Shown here: one piece after another, positions 34,194 through 42,055 of the stretch
Layout of the letters: every line of letters starts with the position of its first letter
Numbering within the stretch: the first letter of the stretch is position 1
From: Levilactobacillus andaensis
GTDB lineage: Bacteria; Bacillota; Bacilli; Lactobacillales; Lactobacillaceae
Reading direction: 5' to 3'
DNA: 64,000 nucleotides
NCBI RefSeq assembly: GCF_016861695.1
Contig: NZ_BOLP01000009.1
Coordinates: forward strand, 19,405-83,404
The notes under the pieces: generated by a model
Seen by the model: the letters and a program-made list of their open reading frames with translations, nothing else
Database searches by the model: none
Told to the model about the DNA's origin: nothing
Translations under genes and position numbers: made by a program

Positions 34194-34946
34194 ATGAGTG
34201 AAATCGTGATTAACACTTTGGTTTATCAACAACAGCTGGATAGTGGGGTTAAACAAGCCGATCTATTGGAAAAAGTAGCTGCTCAAGGTGTTTCAGCCGC
34301 TGAAGTTCGTCGAGAATATATTAAGGATTTTGACCAAGAATTAGCCGATATTAATGCAGTAGCAACAAAAGACAGCTTAAAGCTATTCTACAGTGTTCCC
34401 GAAAATGTCTTTGTCGATGGTGTTGTAAACCCTAAGTTAGACCAATATATGCAGGAAGCAAAGAAAATGGGGATTTTTGCCATTAAGTTTAACATTGGTG
34501 ATTATGCTCACTTTGAAGGGAATTTGAAGAATGCATTACATAAAGTTATGAATTATGGTATTCAGGTTAACGTTGAAAACGACCAAACTCAAACCAGCGG
34601 CACAATGAATGCTTTAGAAACTTTCTTGATTAACGCTGCAAAAGCCGACTTAGATATTAAATATGTTTATGACTTAGGTAATTGGCGTTTCGTTAAGCAA
34701 GATGAATTTGAAGCTATCAAGATGCTTAAAGAATATGTTCGGTATATTCATGTCAAGGATGTTACTTACGTTAACAGCAAGCCACAGGTTGTACCATTGG
34801 ATGATGGTGAGGTTGACTGGCGCAAAGCACTTGATGAATTACCAAGTGGGCTACCAATCGCTGTTGAGTACCCAGTAAAAAATGATGCTGAATTGAGCAA
34901 AGGAATCAAATTAGTAAAGAGTTATCTGCTTAAGGCTGGTGAGTAA
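34194..34946 (+). CDS. Sugar phosphate isomerase/epimerase, TIM-barrel family
   Basis: The protein has 250 residues of the AP-endonuclease-2-like TIM-barrel family (xylose isomerase-like). Barrel strands include KLFYSVPENV, IQVNVENDQT with a metal-site Glu, VYDLGNWRF and RYIHVKDV with a metal-site His; the C terminus has IAVEYPV. GGAGG precedes the ATG. It is the first gene of the operon, two bases before the permease gene. It probably isomerises or epimerises the imported compound or its phosphate. The exact substrate cannot be read from sequence. Confidence 0.85.
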   Translation: MSEIVINTLVYQQQLDSGVKQADLLEKVAAQGVSAAEVRREYIKDFDQELADINAVATKDSLKLFYSVPENVFVDGVVNPKLDQYMQEAKKMGIFAIKFNIGDYAHFEGNLKNALHKVMNYGIQVNVENDQTQTSGTMNALETFLINAAKADLDIKYVYDLGNWRFVKQDEFEAIKMLKEYVRYIHVKDVTYVNSKPQVVPLDDGEVDWRKALDELPSGLPIAVEYPVKNDAELSKGIKLVKSYLLKAGE

Positions 34947-34948
34947 GT

Positions 34949-36241
34949 ATGACGAATGTCATCATTGGAAGTCTATTATTAATTTCTTTTGTACTTTTTA
35001 TTTTTTACATTATTAAGGGTGGTAACTTGACCGTTGGCTTCTTAGGGATGGCTATTTTGTGGGCTGTCATTGGGATGGTTCCATTTAATACCGCAATCAA
35101 TAAGATCTTTGCACAGCCCGCATTAAATTATGGACCAACAATTATCTATATTGTCTTTGGTTCATGGTTTGGTCGGGTATTGGTTGATAGTGGAATTGCC
35201 GGTAGTATCAGTGGTCAGACAGAAAAGGTTGGTAAAAAGAATCCAGTACTAGCAGCTATTCTTGTCTGCTTAGTTACGATGTTTATCTTCGTTAGTGCTT
35301 ACGGTGTTGGTTCTGTAATTGCCATTGGTGTTATCTTATTACCAATTCTATTTTCATTAGGTGTACCTAAAGATATTGCTGTTGCCGCATTTACCCTGTC
35401 AATTGGGGCACCAATGTATGTGAACGTGGTTCTTTTCAACCAAGTTAGAGCTTTCTTCCCAGATGTTACCTATGGATCAAAGTACTTGACCTTCGGTTGG
35501 GCAGGAATGATTGTTCAACTATTGGCGGTTGTAATCTTCTTACTGTTGAACTCAAAACGGATTAAGAATGGTGAACGTGAAGTCTTGAAGACTGACTCAG
35601 AAGATGAGGCTAAGACGCTCAAAATCACTTCTGGTTGGCAATATCTGACTTACATTATTCCAATCGTTCCGGTTCTATTGAATATGTTTTTGAAGTGGGA
35701 TGCCATTCCATCACTAGTTATTTCTACGGTATTAGCCATGCTAATGACTGGTAAGATGAATGGTTCCAAAAAAGCAATTAAGTTTATGAATGATACCATG
35801 CAACAAGCTATTTCTGACATTGCTGGTCTGATTTTCTTCTTGCTGGCATTATCAATGTTTACAGCTGCCGCAGCTGCGAACACAAGTCGATTTGAGTCCA
35901 TTTTCCGGGCAATTTTGCCTCAAAATACGCTTTGGTTGGCTTTAGGTTTAGGTATTTTAGCACCATTAGCATTGTTCCGTGGACCATTACATGTTTGGGG
36001 GGCTGGGGCAGCAACTGCAGCTGTTTTGACTGCTACTCATTTGTTCTCTCAATGGTATTTGTTACCAGTACTGTACATTCCAACATTGTTAGCGGTTTCC
36101 ATGGACGTTACGCAGTCCTGGAATATTTGGGCCTTGACCTACACTAAGCTGGATAGTCGAAAGTTTTTAAAAGCTGGTCTACCAGTGGTATGGATTGTCT
36201 CTATTATTAATGAAATCATTGCATGGACGATGTTTGGCTAA
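34949..36241 (+). CDS. Permease, gluconate/citrate-type (ion transporter superfamily)
   Basis: The product is an integral membrane protein of 430 residues with about 11-12 hydrophobic segments. Loops such as GPTIIYIVFGSWFGRVLVDSG and a C-terminal APLALFRGPLHVWGAG resemble GntP/CitMHS-like sugar-acid carriers. The start lies two bases after the isomerase stop, so it is tightly coupled. Its place with kdgK and kdgA suggests uptake of 2-keto-3-deoxygluconate, a hexonate or a related sugar acid (inference). Confidence 0.8.
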   Translation: MTNVIIGSLLLISFVLFIFYIIKGGNLTVGFLGMAILWAVIGMVPFNTAINKIFAQPALNYGPTIIYIVFGSWFGRVLVDSGIAGSISGQTEKVGKKNPVLAAILVCLVTMFIFVSAYGVGSVIAIGVILLPILFSLGVPKDIAVAAFTLSIGAPMYVNVVLFNQVRAFFPDVTYGSKYLTFGWAGMIVQLLAVVIFLLLNSKRIKNGEREVLKTDSEDEAKTLKITSGWQYLTYIIPIVPVLLNMFLKWDAIPSLVISTVLAMLMTGKMNGSKKAIKFMNDTMQQAISDIAGLIFFLLALSMFTAAAAANTSRFESIFRAILPQNTLWLALGLGILAPLALFRGPLHVWGAGAATAAVLTATHLFSQWYLLPVLYIPTLLAVSMDVTQSWNIWALTYTKLDSRKFLKAGLPVVWIVSIINEIIAWTMFG

Positions 36242-36278
36242 TATAAATAAATTAAGAATACATGGAGGAATTTAAATT

Positions 36279-37223
36279 ATGAGTGAATTTTTAACAATTG
36301 GTGAACCGATTTCCCTATTTGCCTCAGAAGATGACGACAAAGAATTAAAAGATGCTTTGAATTTTCATAAGTATCTTGCAGGTGCTGAAGTTAACGTAGC
36401 TGTTGGGGTCTCTCGTTTGGGACATAGTGCACAATATATTACGAGTTTAGGTGAAGATCCTTTTGGTGACTTCATCAAAGATCAGTTACATGAAAACAAA
36501 ATTGGAACCGACTACATTACTAGCAATCCTGATTACTGGACCGCATTTCAATTAAAGCAAAAGGTGACTCATGGTGACCCCGGTATCTTCTACTTCCGGA
36601 AGGGCTCAGCTGCTGCTCATTTTGATCAATCGATTTTAGATAAGATCGATTTTTCTGACGTCAAGTTAGTTCATTTGTCAGGTATCTTTCCAGCAATTTC
36701 TGACCAAGCTTCAAAGGCATTCCAACATTTTATTGATTTGATTAATGAACATAATATCACGACGACCTTCGATCCCAATTTGCGGCCACAACTGTGGGCT
36801 ACGCAAGAAAAGATGGTCAAAGACCTTAACAACTTTGCTAAACAAGCCGACATCATTTTACCAGGAGTTGCTGAAGGAAAAATTTTGGTAGGATCAGAAG
36901 ATCCAGAAACTATCGCTGACTTCTACTTAAATCAAAGTGAGAAGACTCATACAGTAATTGTTAAAGTTGGTGCTGATGGGGCTTACATCAAGAGTAAAGA
37001 TGGTACAAACACAACGATTAGTGGTTATCGTGCGGATAAAGTTGTTGATACTGTTGGTGCTGGTGATGGATTTGCGGTTGGAATTGCAACTGCTTTATTG
37101 GAAGGCAAGACAATTTCAGAAGCTGTTAAGCGAGGTAACGCTATTGGTTCCTTAGCCGTCCAAGCACCCGGTGACAACGATGGCTATCCTGACCGTGCTA
37201 AGCTTGAAAGCTACATGAAGTAA
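36279..37223 (+). CDS. kdgK: 2-dehydro-3-deoxygluconokinase KdgK (PfkB family)
   Basis: The enzyme phosphorylates 2-keto-3-deoxygluconate with ATP. It has 314 residues. It starts FLTIGEPISLFASE, the KdgK-style opening, and has the PfkB signatures AEVNVAVGVSRLG and DTVGAGDGFAVG (catalytic Asp in GAGD, near residue 260). GGAGG precedes the ATG. In the operon it would feed KdgA, encoded three genes later. PfkB kinases have close paralogues, so the assignment rests on the N terminus plus kdgA. Confidence 0.88.
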   Translation: MSEFLTIGEPISLFASEDDDKELKDALNFHKYLAGAEVNVAVGVSRLGHSAQYITSLGEDPFGDFIKDQLHENKIGTDYITSNPDYWTAFQLKQKVTHGDPGIFYFRKGSAAAHFDQSILDKIDFSDVKLVHLSGIFPAISDQASKAFQHFIDLINEHNITTTFDPNLRPQLWATQEKMVKDLNNFAKQADIILPGVAEGKILVGSEDPETIADFYLNQSEKTHTVIVKVGADGAYIKSKDGTNTTISGYRADKVVDTVGAGDGFAVGIATALLEGKTISEAVKRGNAIGSLAVQAPGDNDGYPDRAKLESYMK

Positions 37224-37257
37224 ATTTTAGAGAATCCATAAGAGTGGGAGATTAATG

Positions 37258-37890
37258 ATGAAAATTCAGGCTGCAATTGATCGTGTTGACTTAGATAAGG
37301 CTGTGAGCTTAACAAAGCAGATTAGTCAGTACGTTGATATCATTGAGTGGGGAACATCGCTAGTGAAAGATTTCGGTATCCAACGCTTAGCTGAGAGAAC
37401 TAATGTATTTGGTAACGCTCAAGTACTTTATGATATTAAAACTATCGATGAAGGGGAATATGAATTTAAAGTTGGATTTGAAAGTAAAGCTGATATCTTA
37501 ACAGTTATGGGTGCTTCTTCAGTAGCTACTCTTGAAAAGTGTTACCAGGTGGCTCAGGACCAAGATAAGACTATGATGATTGATTTAATGGGATTGGACG
37601 AATCTCAAATTGAGAAAGTTTTAGGCTTTGATCAAGCTATTTACTGTATTCATCACTCTAAGGATAGTGGAAAAATTACGAATGCGAGTGACACAGTGGC
37701 TAGTTTTAGAACAAGCTTCCCATCCGTAAAGCACATTGCAATCGCTGGTGGTATTGATTATGCCAATACGGTGGCTCTGGCACAACAAGGTATTGTTGAT
37801 ATTGCTATTGTTGGTTCGGGAATTGTTAAAGCTATAGATCCGGTAGCTGAAGCGAAGCGTTTTGGAAAGGTTGTTAGCGATGAAAAATGA
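37258..37890 (+). CDS. hxlA: 3-hexulose-6-phosphate synthase-like protein
   Basis: The 210-residue protein is a one-domain (beta/alpha)8 member of the OMP decarboxylase superfamily: IQAAIDRVDLDKA, VLYDIKTIDEGEYE (metal Asp), ILTVMGA, AIAGGIDYAN and VGSGI are the expected strand ends. HPS makes D-arabino-3-hexulose-6-phosphate from formaldehyde and ribulose-5-phosphate, or the reverse; the homologous UlaD decarboxylates 3-keto-L-gulonate-6-phosphate. The partner isomerase gene directly downstream favours HPS. ATG 37258 has better spacing to GGGAG than ATG 37255. Its stop overlaps the next gene. Confidence 0.82.
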   Translation: MKIQAAIDRVDLDKAVSLTKQISQYVDIIEWGTSLVKDFGIQRLAERTNVFGNAQVLYDIKTIDEGEYEFKVGFESKADILTVMGASSVATLEKCYQVAQDQDKTMMIDLMGLDESQIEKVLGFDQAIYCIHHSKDSGKITNASDTVASFRTSFPSVKHIAIAGGIDYANTVALAQQGIVDIAIVGSGIVKAIDPVAEAKRFGKVVSDEK

Positions 37891-38434
37891 TGAACAATTA
37901 ATTGAAACGGTTTTAGGTGAAATCTCACAAGTTATGCATGATGTTAAGCCGGCTGATTTAGATGCTGTAATTTCTAGAATTACCAAGGATAAGCGAATCT
38001 TCATTCACGGGGCTGGGCGTTCTGGGCTTCAAGCTAAAGGTTTCGCCATGCGATTAATGCATATTGGTTACACTGTATATGTTTTAGGCGAAACAATTAC
38101 GCCATCGCTCGCTGCTGGCGATATTCTCGTATCCGTTTCTGGTTCTGGCAAAACCAGTGGCGTTGTTTCGACGGCTGAAAAAGCTAAAAAGCTTGGCGTT
38201 GAAGTAATTGGTGTCACAAGCGATGCAACATCACCTTTGGCTAAGGAAGCAGATGACGTATTGATTGTACCTGGTGCAACGAAGACTGGTGCTGGCGTTC
38301 ATTCAATTCAGTTGCTGAGTACGTTATTTGATCAAACGGTTCACGTTACCTTAGATTTGGTTTGCTTATTACTTAGTGAACGTGACCACACTGACAATAG
38401 TATGGCTTTAAAAGAACACACGAATCTTGAGTAA
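37880..38434 (+). CDS. hxlB: 6-phospho-3-hexuloisomerase-like SIS protein
   Basis: The enzyme interconverts D-arabino-3-hexulose-6-phosphate and fructose-6-phosphate. It has 184 residues of a single SIS domain, with IHGAGRSGLQAKGFAMRL near 45 and LVSVSGSGKTSGVVSTA near 90, both typical of PHI. The ATG lies 11 bases inside the end of hxlA with GGAAAGG 9 bases upstream. An in-frame TTG at 37862 is less likely. Together with hxlA it provides a route between hexulose phosphate, fructose-6-phosphate and ribulose-5-phosphate. Confidence 0.87.
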   Translation: MKNDEQLIETVLGEISQVMHDVKPADLDAVISRITKDKRIFIHGAGRSGLQAKGFAMRLMHIGYTVYVLGETITPSLAAGDILVSVSGSGKTSGVVSTAEKAKKLGVEVIGVTSDATSPLAKEADDVLIVPGATKTGAGVHSIQLLSTLFDQTVHVTLDLVCLLLSERDHTDNSMALKEHTNLE

Positions 38435-38460
38435 AAGTTTGGTAGAATAGGAGTCTTTTG

Positions 38461-39105
38461 ATGGAACAGTCAGAAGTTTTTAAGCGTGTCGGTGAAATTG
38501 GTGCGGTCGTTGTTGTACGTGCTGATAGTGTCGAAGATAGTCTAAAAATTGTTGAAGCTTGTGTGAAGGGCGGCATCAAAGGAATTGAATTAACTTATTC
38601 TGTTCCCAATGCGGCCGAAGCAATTAAGCAATTGCACGACAAGTATCAAGATACAGACGTGTTAATAGGTGCTGGAACTGTTGTAAATACGACGTCAGCG
38701 TTTGAGGCAATTCAAGCGGGTGCAGAATTCATTGTTAGTCCAACATTTAATCCAGATGTTGCTGAGCTTTGTCACAGTGAAGATATCAATTATGTACCGG
38801 GTTGCTTCTCTCCCTCTGAAGTACACCGTGCGTTTTCAGCTGGTTTTGGCTTGATTAAGGTTTTCCCGGCCACAGTTTTAGGCCCAACATATTTGAAGGA
38901 ATTACATGGGCCATTTCCTAAGATTAAATTGATGCCAACTGGTGGTGTCAATGCCGATAATTTGCCAGAATGGTTTGATGCAGGTGCCTATGTTGTTGGC
39001 GCTGGCGGTAGCATTGTTGGTAAGGGAATCGATGATCTTGAGGGCATTGAAAAACGTTCGCGTGAATTCATGAAGAGCTTTAAAGCATATAAAGACGTTA
39101 AATAG
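38461..39105 (+). CDS. kdgA: KDPG aldolase KdgA (Eda)
   Basis: The enzyme splits 2-keto-3-deoxy-6-phosphogluconate into pyruvate and glyceraldehyde-3-phosphate. It has 214 residues. The strands AVVVVRAD, GIELTYSVPNA, LIGAGTVVN and FIVSPTFNPDV are present, with the Schiff-base lysine in GLIKVFPA and the phosphate loop PTGGVNADN. ATG 38461 follows AGGAG by 9 bases. It ends the operon at a terminator. No 6-phosphogluconate dehydratase gene is present, so KDPG should come from KdgK rather than the Entner-Doudoroff route. Confidence 0.93.
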   Translation: MEQSEVFKRVGEIGAVVVVRADSVEDSLKIVEACVKGGIKGIELTYSVPNAAEAIKQLHDKYQDTDVLIGAGTVVNTTSAFEAIQAGAEFIVSPTFNPDVAELCHSEDINYVPGCFSPSEVHRAFSAGFGLIKVFPATVLGPTYLKELHGPFPKIKLMPTGGVNADNLPEWFDAGAYVVGAGGSIVGKGIDDLEGIEKRSREFMKSFKAYKDVK

Positions 39106-39112
39106 TTTTTTG

Positions 39113-39148
39113 AAAGGCAAGGCATGCTAAAGGTCTTGCCTTTTCTTT
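39113..39148 (+). terminator. Terminator of the sugar operon
   Basis: AAAGGCAAG / CTTGCCTTT stem followed by TCTTT. Confidence 0.87.
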
Positions 39149-39189
39149 ACGTGGTAACAGACCTAGATGCTGACGACTAAAGGAGGTTT

Positions 39190-39495
39190 ATGGAATTGAT
39201 GTACAGACATTTTCTAGCCCTATCCCATTTCGATGACGTGGCGTTTGCCTATCATGTGGCGAGTCAAGATAGCGATGATATCATGAACGCGTGGCGTGAC
39301 ATGAGTAAATTGAGCAAGCAGAAACAGGTTCCAGGATACGATTATGGTGTGCACGTCTTATCGACGGATGCCATGAGCTTTGAGTCGATTCAGGCGATGG
39401 ACCCGTACTTTTCAGATGTCCATGAGATAACCGATTTGAATGAGTTCCTGGATGGGGTTGTCGATCCGTCACTAGTGATTGCTAAATTGAAGTAG
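39190..39495 (+). CDS. Hypothetical protein of about 100 residues
   Basis: I do not recognise this soluble protein of 101 residues. It has no cysteine, signal peptide or membrane segment. A strong AGGAGG (39181-39186) is only 3 bases from ATG 39190 and 12 from ATG 39199; a TTG at 39196 would be 9 away, so the start is uncertain by three codons. Codon use matches the core genome, unlike the preceding operon, and it has its own terminator. Confidence 0.7.
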   Translation: MELMYRHFLALSHFDDVAFAYHVASQDSDDIMNAWRDMSKLSKQKQVPGYDYGVHVLSTDAMSFESIQAMDPYFSDVHEITDLNEFLDGVVDPSLVIAKLK

Positions 39496-39502
39496 TTTTG
39501 TG

Positions 39503-39536
39503 AGGAAGCCTAGCGACATGTGAGGCTTCCTTTTTT
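39503..39536 (+). terminator. Terminator of the 39190 gene
   Basis: GGAAGCC / GGCTTCC stem followed by TTTTTT. Confidence 0.9.
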
Positions 39537-39629
39537 GACGTAAAAATTCCGAATGGATTCCCAGCCAGCCGCGTTTCCCGTATACTGGAGGCTGCCGGTC
39601 CACCCGGCCAATCAAAAAAATTTAAAATT

Positions 39630-39655
39630 AAACCGTTACTTTTTACGAAGTCGTT
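39630..39655 (+). promoter_or_regulatory. Possible ECF-type promoter of the sigma operon
   Basis: AAACCG (39630-39635), 16 bases, CGTT (39652-39655). This resembles ECF promoters with a GAAC-like -35 and CGT -10, which would mean autoregulation. It is a pattern match only. Confidence 0.4.
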
Positions 39656-39686
39656 CGTTACATAGGTGTAAGGGGAGGAGGTTGAC

Positions 39687-40166
39687 ATGCGATTACAGCA
39701 TTACGAAAAGTTAATGGCACAAATGGCGGTGGAGCTTCAACGTTATTTAGTCAGCCGGGGCGCCAGGCACGAGGTTGCGGAGGACATCGTGCAAGACGTC
39801 TTCGTTAAATTGTTGGAAATGGAATTAGTTTTGCCGCCGGATAAATTACGGCCATACATGTACCGGGTCGCTTGGTCGACTTACCTGGATTATTACCGAC
39901 GTACCCAGCGTTATCAAGACTTAGTCGCAAAATATCTAGGACCGGCGACTGAAATACCCAGGCAACCGACGGATTCGGGCATTGAACAGGCCATGGCGCG
40001 GTTATCACGGAAGGAACAGCACTTATTAGTCTTACGTTATGAGCAAAATTTGTCGATTGCGCAGGTGGCCGAACAACTCAAAATCAGGCCGTCCGCGGTT
40101 AAGATGCGGCTTCACCGCGTGCATAAGAAGTTAGAGAAAATCATGATGAGGAGCGAACGAGGATGA
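39687..40166 (+). CDS. ECF-type RNA polymerase sigma factor
   Basis: The protein has 159 residues with region 2 at about 20-75 (EDIVQDVFVKLLE, then YMYRVAWSTYLDYYRR) and region 4 at about 100-155 (LSRKEQHLLVLRYEQNLSIA and the helix-turn-helix VAEQLKIRPSAVKMRLHRVHK). GGGGAGGAGG precedes the ATG. The stop overlaps the anti-sigma ATG (ATGA). It is probably held inactive at the membrane by the next gene product until an envelope stress signal arrives. Confidence 0.9.
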   Translation: MRLQHYEKLMAQMAVELQRYLVSRGARHEVAEDIVQDVFVKLLEMELVLPPDKLRPYMYRVAWSTYLDYYRRTQRYQDLVAKYLGPATEIPRQPTDSGIEQAMARLSRKEQHLLVLRYEQNLSIAQVAEQLKIRPSAVKMRLHRVHKKLEKIMMRSERG

Positions 40167-41092
40167 ATGATGAGAAAAAGTTTTGGCAATTAGCGATTCG
40201 AGTCAAAGTGGTCCGGTGGCTGGTCACTATCGGCATTGTCATTGTGGTCTTGCTGGTGGGAGCCGTCGGAGGTTATTGGTGGACGCAGCAGCAGGCCGGT
40301 AAGGAGTCTCGCCGGGAGGACCGCTTCATTGAGCAGGTCTCCACGGTGATGTCGCCCAATATTTCCGTCAGTGACCGTTACCTAGCCGATACCAATTTCA
40401 TGGGGGGCAAGGTCACCAGTCATCGTTATAAGGATATCGAGGGGGTTCGTGAGGCCTGGTCGCCAATCGTGCAGCCTTATTCGTGGACTTGGCTGGGAAA
40501 TCAGTCGGGCGATACCTTGAACAGTACCGATACCACCGACAGTGGCGCCTATGACCGGTTGACGCAGCATAAGATCCCGCTATTTTACAATCCACAAGTG
40601 AAGCATCCCGATGTTCAGCGCGCGGATGACGTTAATAAGGTGGCCAGAACCAAGGGCGCGGTTGCCGAAGTCGCCGTTTCCTTTGACCACCCCCTGACCT
40701 ACGCGCAGATTCAACAGCGCTTGCCGAAAAATCTCCATGCCGTTTGGTACTGGATCGGCGTGAGTCCTAAGGCGGATGCCACGTCCATGGACAATAACTT
40801 CCTAGGGGTGCAGGCCGATTCTAAGGGGCACATGGTGGCAACGAAGTATGAAAATTATTATCGCAGCTTCCGTCAAACTCTAGAAAAATTAGATTTCAAC
40901 TACGGTTATAACAACTTTTATGTCGGAGAGTATGCACATAAATACGCCAAGCAATACCCGACGCTAAAGACGGCTAAGTTCGCCGGCATTATCGTAACGG
41001 GGGACAGCGAAAACTTTAAACCGTTAGCCAATGCTGATTGGATCTACGCCAGCTCAGCGGGCTTCTTCCAGCAACGGTCGGTGATAAAGTAG
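40163..41092 (+). CDS. Membrane anti-sigma factor (Sigma_reg type)
   Basis: The product has 309 residues: a short cytosolic N terminus (1-17), one membrane helix (about 20-37, WLVTIGIVIVVLLVGAVGG) and a large extracytoplasmic domain with the Sigma_reg_C look (AVAEVAVSFDHPLTYAQIQQ, VWYWIGVSP, FAGIIVTGDSENF). It is coupled to the sigma gene by a four-base overlap, as in YlaC/YlaD-like pairs. It should sense an envelope signal and release the sigma factor. Confidence 0.85.
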   Translation: MNDEKKFWQLAIRVKVVRWLVTIGIVIVVLLVGAVGGYWWTQQQAGKESRREDRFIEQVSTVMSPNISVSDRYLADTNFMGGKVTSHRYKDIEGVREAWSPIVQPYSWTWLGNQSGDTLNSTDTTDSGAYDRLTQHKIPLFYNPQVKHPDVQRADDVNKVARTKGAVAEVAVSFDHPLTYAQIQQRLPKNLHAVWYWIGVSPKADATSMDNNFLGVQADSKGHMVATKYENYYRSFRQTLEKLDFNYGYNNFYVGEYAHKYAKQYPTLKTAKFAGIIVTGDSENFKPLANADWIYASSAGFFQQRSVIK

Positions 41093-41097
41093 ATAAT

Positions 41098-41134
41098 AAA
41101 GGCCAAGAACCCGAGAGTGCGGTTCTTGGCCTTT
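41098..41134. terminator. Bidirectional terminator
   Basis: A perfect 13-bp stem (AAAGGCCAAGAAC / GTTCTTGGCCTTT) lies between the convergent anti-sigma and NlpC/P60 genes. Confidence 0.9.
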
Positions 41135-41149
41135 GATGTCTAGAAATTT

Positions 41150-41749
41150 CTACAGAACGATGTAGTAACTTGGTGCCCAGTAAGTTTGACTGAAGACGCC
41201 GATACCGTCGTTCTCATTCTGCGCGGCCACGTATGAGCCGTTGCCTAAGGAGATGGCGTCATGGTAAGGAGCCGATTCCGAACCCCAGAAGAGGATGGCA
41301 CCGGCTGGAGCATTAGCGACATCGTAGTGGTGCGTGCCCAGCTGGGTCTGTTGGTAAGTGGTGCGGGCGCTGAGGCCCAAGGCGTATTGAACCAACCCGG
41401 AACAGTCGAAGCCCGCGGTGGTATTGCCGCCGTAAACGTAGGGTGTCCCGCTATTGGCGATGGCTAAAGCGGTCGCTACCCCATTGCCACCGGCAACCGT
41501 GGTTGATTGTGCGGTCGTGTTGGCAGTGGTGGTCGTTGCGTTTGTTTGATGATGGTAGGCCGTCTGCGTAGTTGCTGTGTTCGTCGAACGATTAGTTGTG
41601 GCAGTCGTTGAGCTGACTTGAGCAGCTGACTGCGTTCCAGTTGACCCAGTCGCCATATGTGCGGAAGCCGTTGTGGCGCCGGATAGGAAGAGGGCAGCAG
41701 CCCCGAATGTACTGATCAAAATTCTAGTGGTGGTCTTGATAATGGTCAC
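41150..41749 (-). CDS. Secreted NlpC/P60 peptidoglycan endopeptidase
   Basis: The protein has about 199 residues. A signal peptide (TRILISTFGAAALFLSG, cleavage near ASA-H) is followed by a Thr/Ala/Gln-rich linker (35-90) and the NlpC/P60 domain (about 95-199) with catalytic Cys in GFDCSGLVQYA and His in YHDAISLGNG. The start is doubtful: GTG 41749 is immediately after GGAG, too close for good initiation, while an ATT two codons downstream has ideal spacing. It probably cuts muropeptides at the cell surface. The gap 41750-42002 shows no gene. Confidence 0.87.
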   Translation of the reverse strand: MTIIKTTTRILISTFGAAALFLSGATTASAHMATGSTGTQSAAQVSSTTATTNRSTNTATTQTAYHHQTNATTTTANTTAQSTTVAGGNGVATALAIANSGTPYVYGGNTTAGFDCSGLVQYALGLSARTTYQQTQLGTHHYDVANAPAGAILFWGSESAPYHDAISLGNGSYVAAQNENDGIGVFSQTYWAPSYYIVL

Positions 41750-42002
41750 TCCAATGATTAAGTATTTGGCAGTCTGAGATGCTGACTACAACGACTAGTT
41801 TAGGGGAGGCACGTTGCGGGGCCGTTTCAGCCAAGTGAAGACTGGACGACAATTTGATGACGTTAGATGTTACGGGGACTGAACAGATTGTAGGCTGACA
41901 CAATTGTAGCGAGGCTGAATCTTAGTTAGGCAACCGCGAAAATTGAATAGCGGTCAGAGCTTTTGATGGGCTGACCATGCTAGGCTGTACGCAGGGCAAA
42001 CA

Positions 42003-42031
42003 AAAGCGAGGCTGCATCACAACCTCGCTTT
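42003..42031. terminator. Terminator hairpin after the YhgE-type gene
   Basis: AAAGCGAGG / CCTCGCTTT perfect stem with an 11-base loop; on the reverse strand it is followed by TTTG. It lies 25 bases past the reverse-strand stop codon. Confidence 0.75.
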
Positions 42032-42055
42032 GAGTTCAATAACTGTCTTTTGTAG

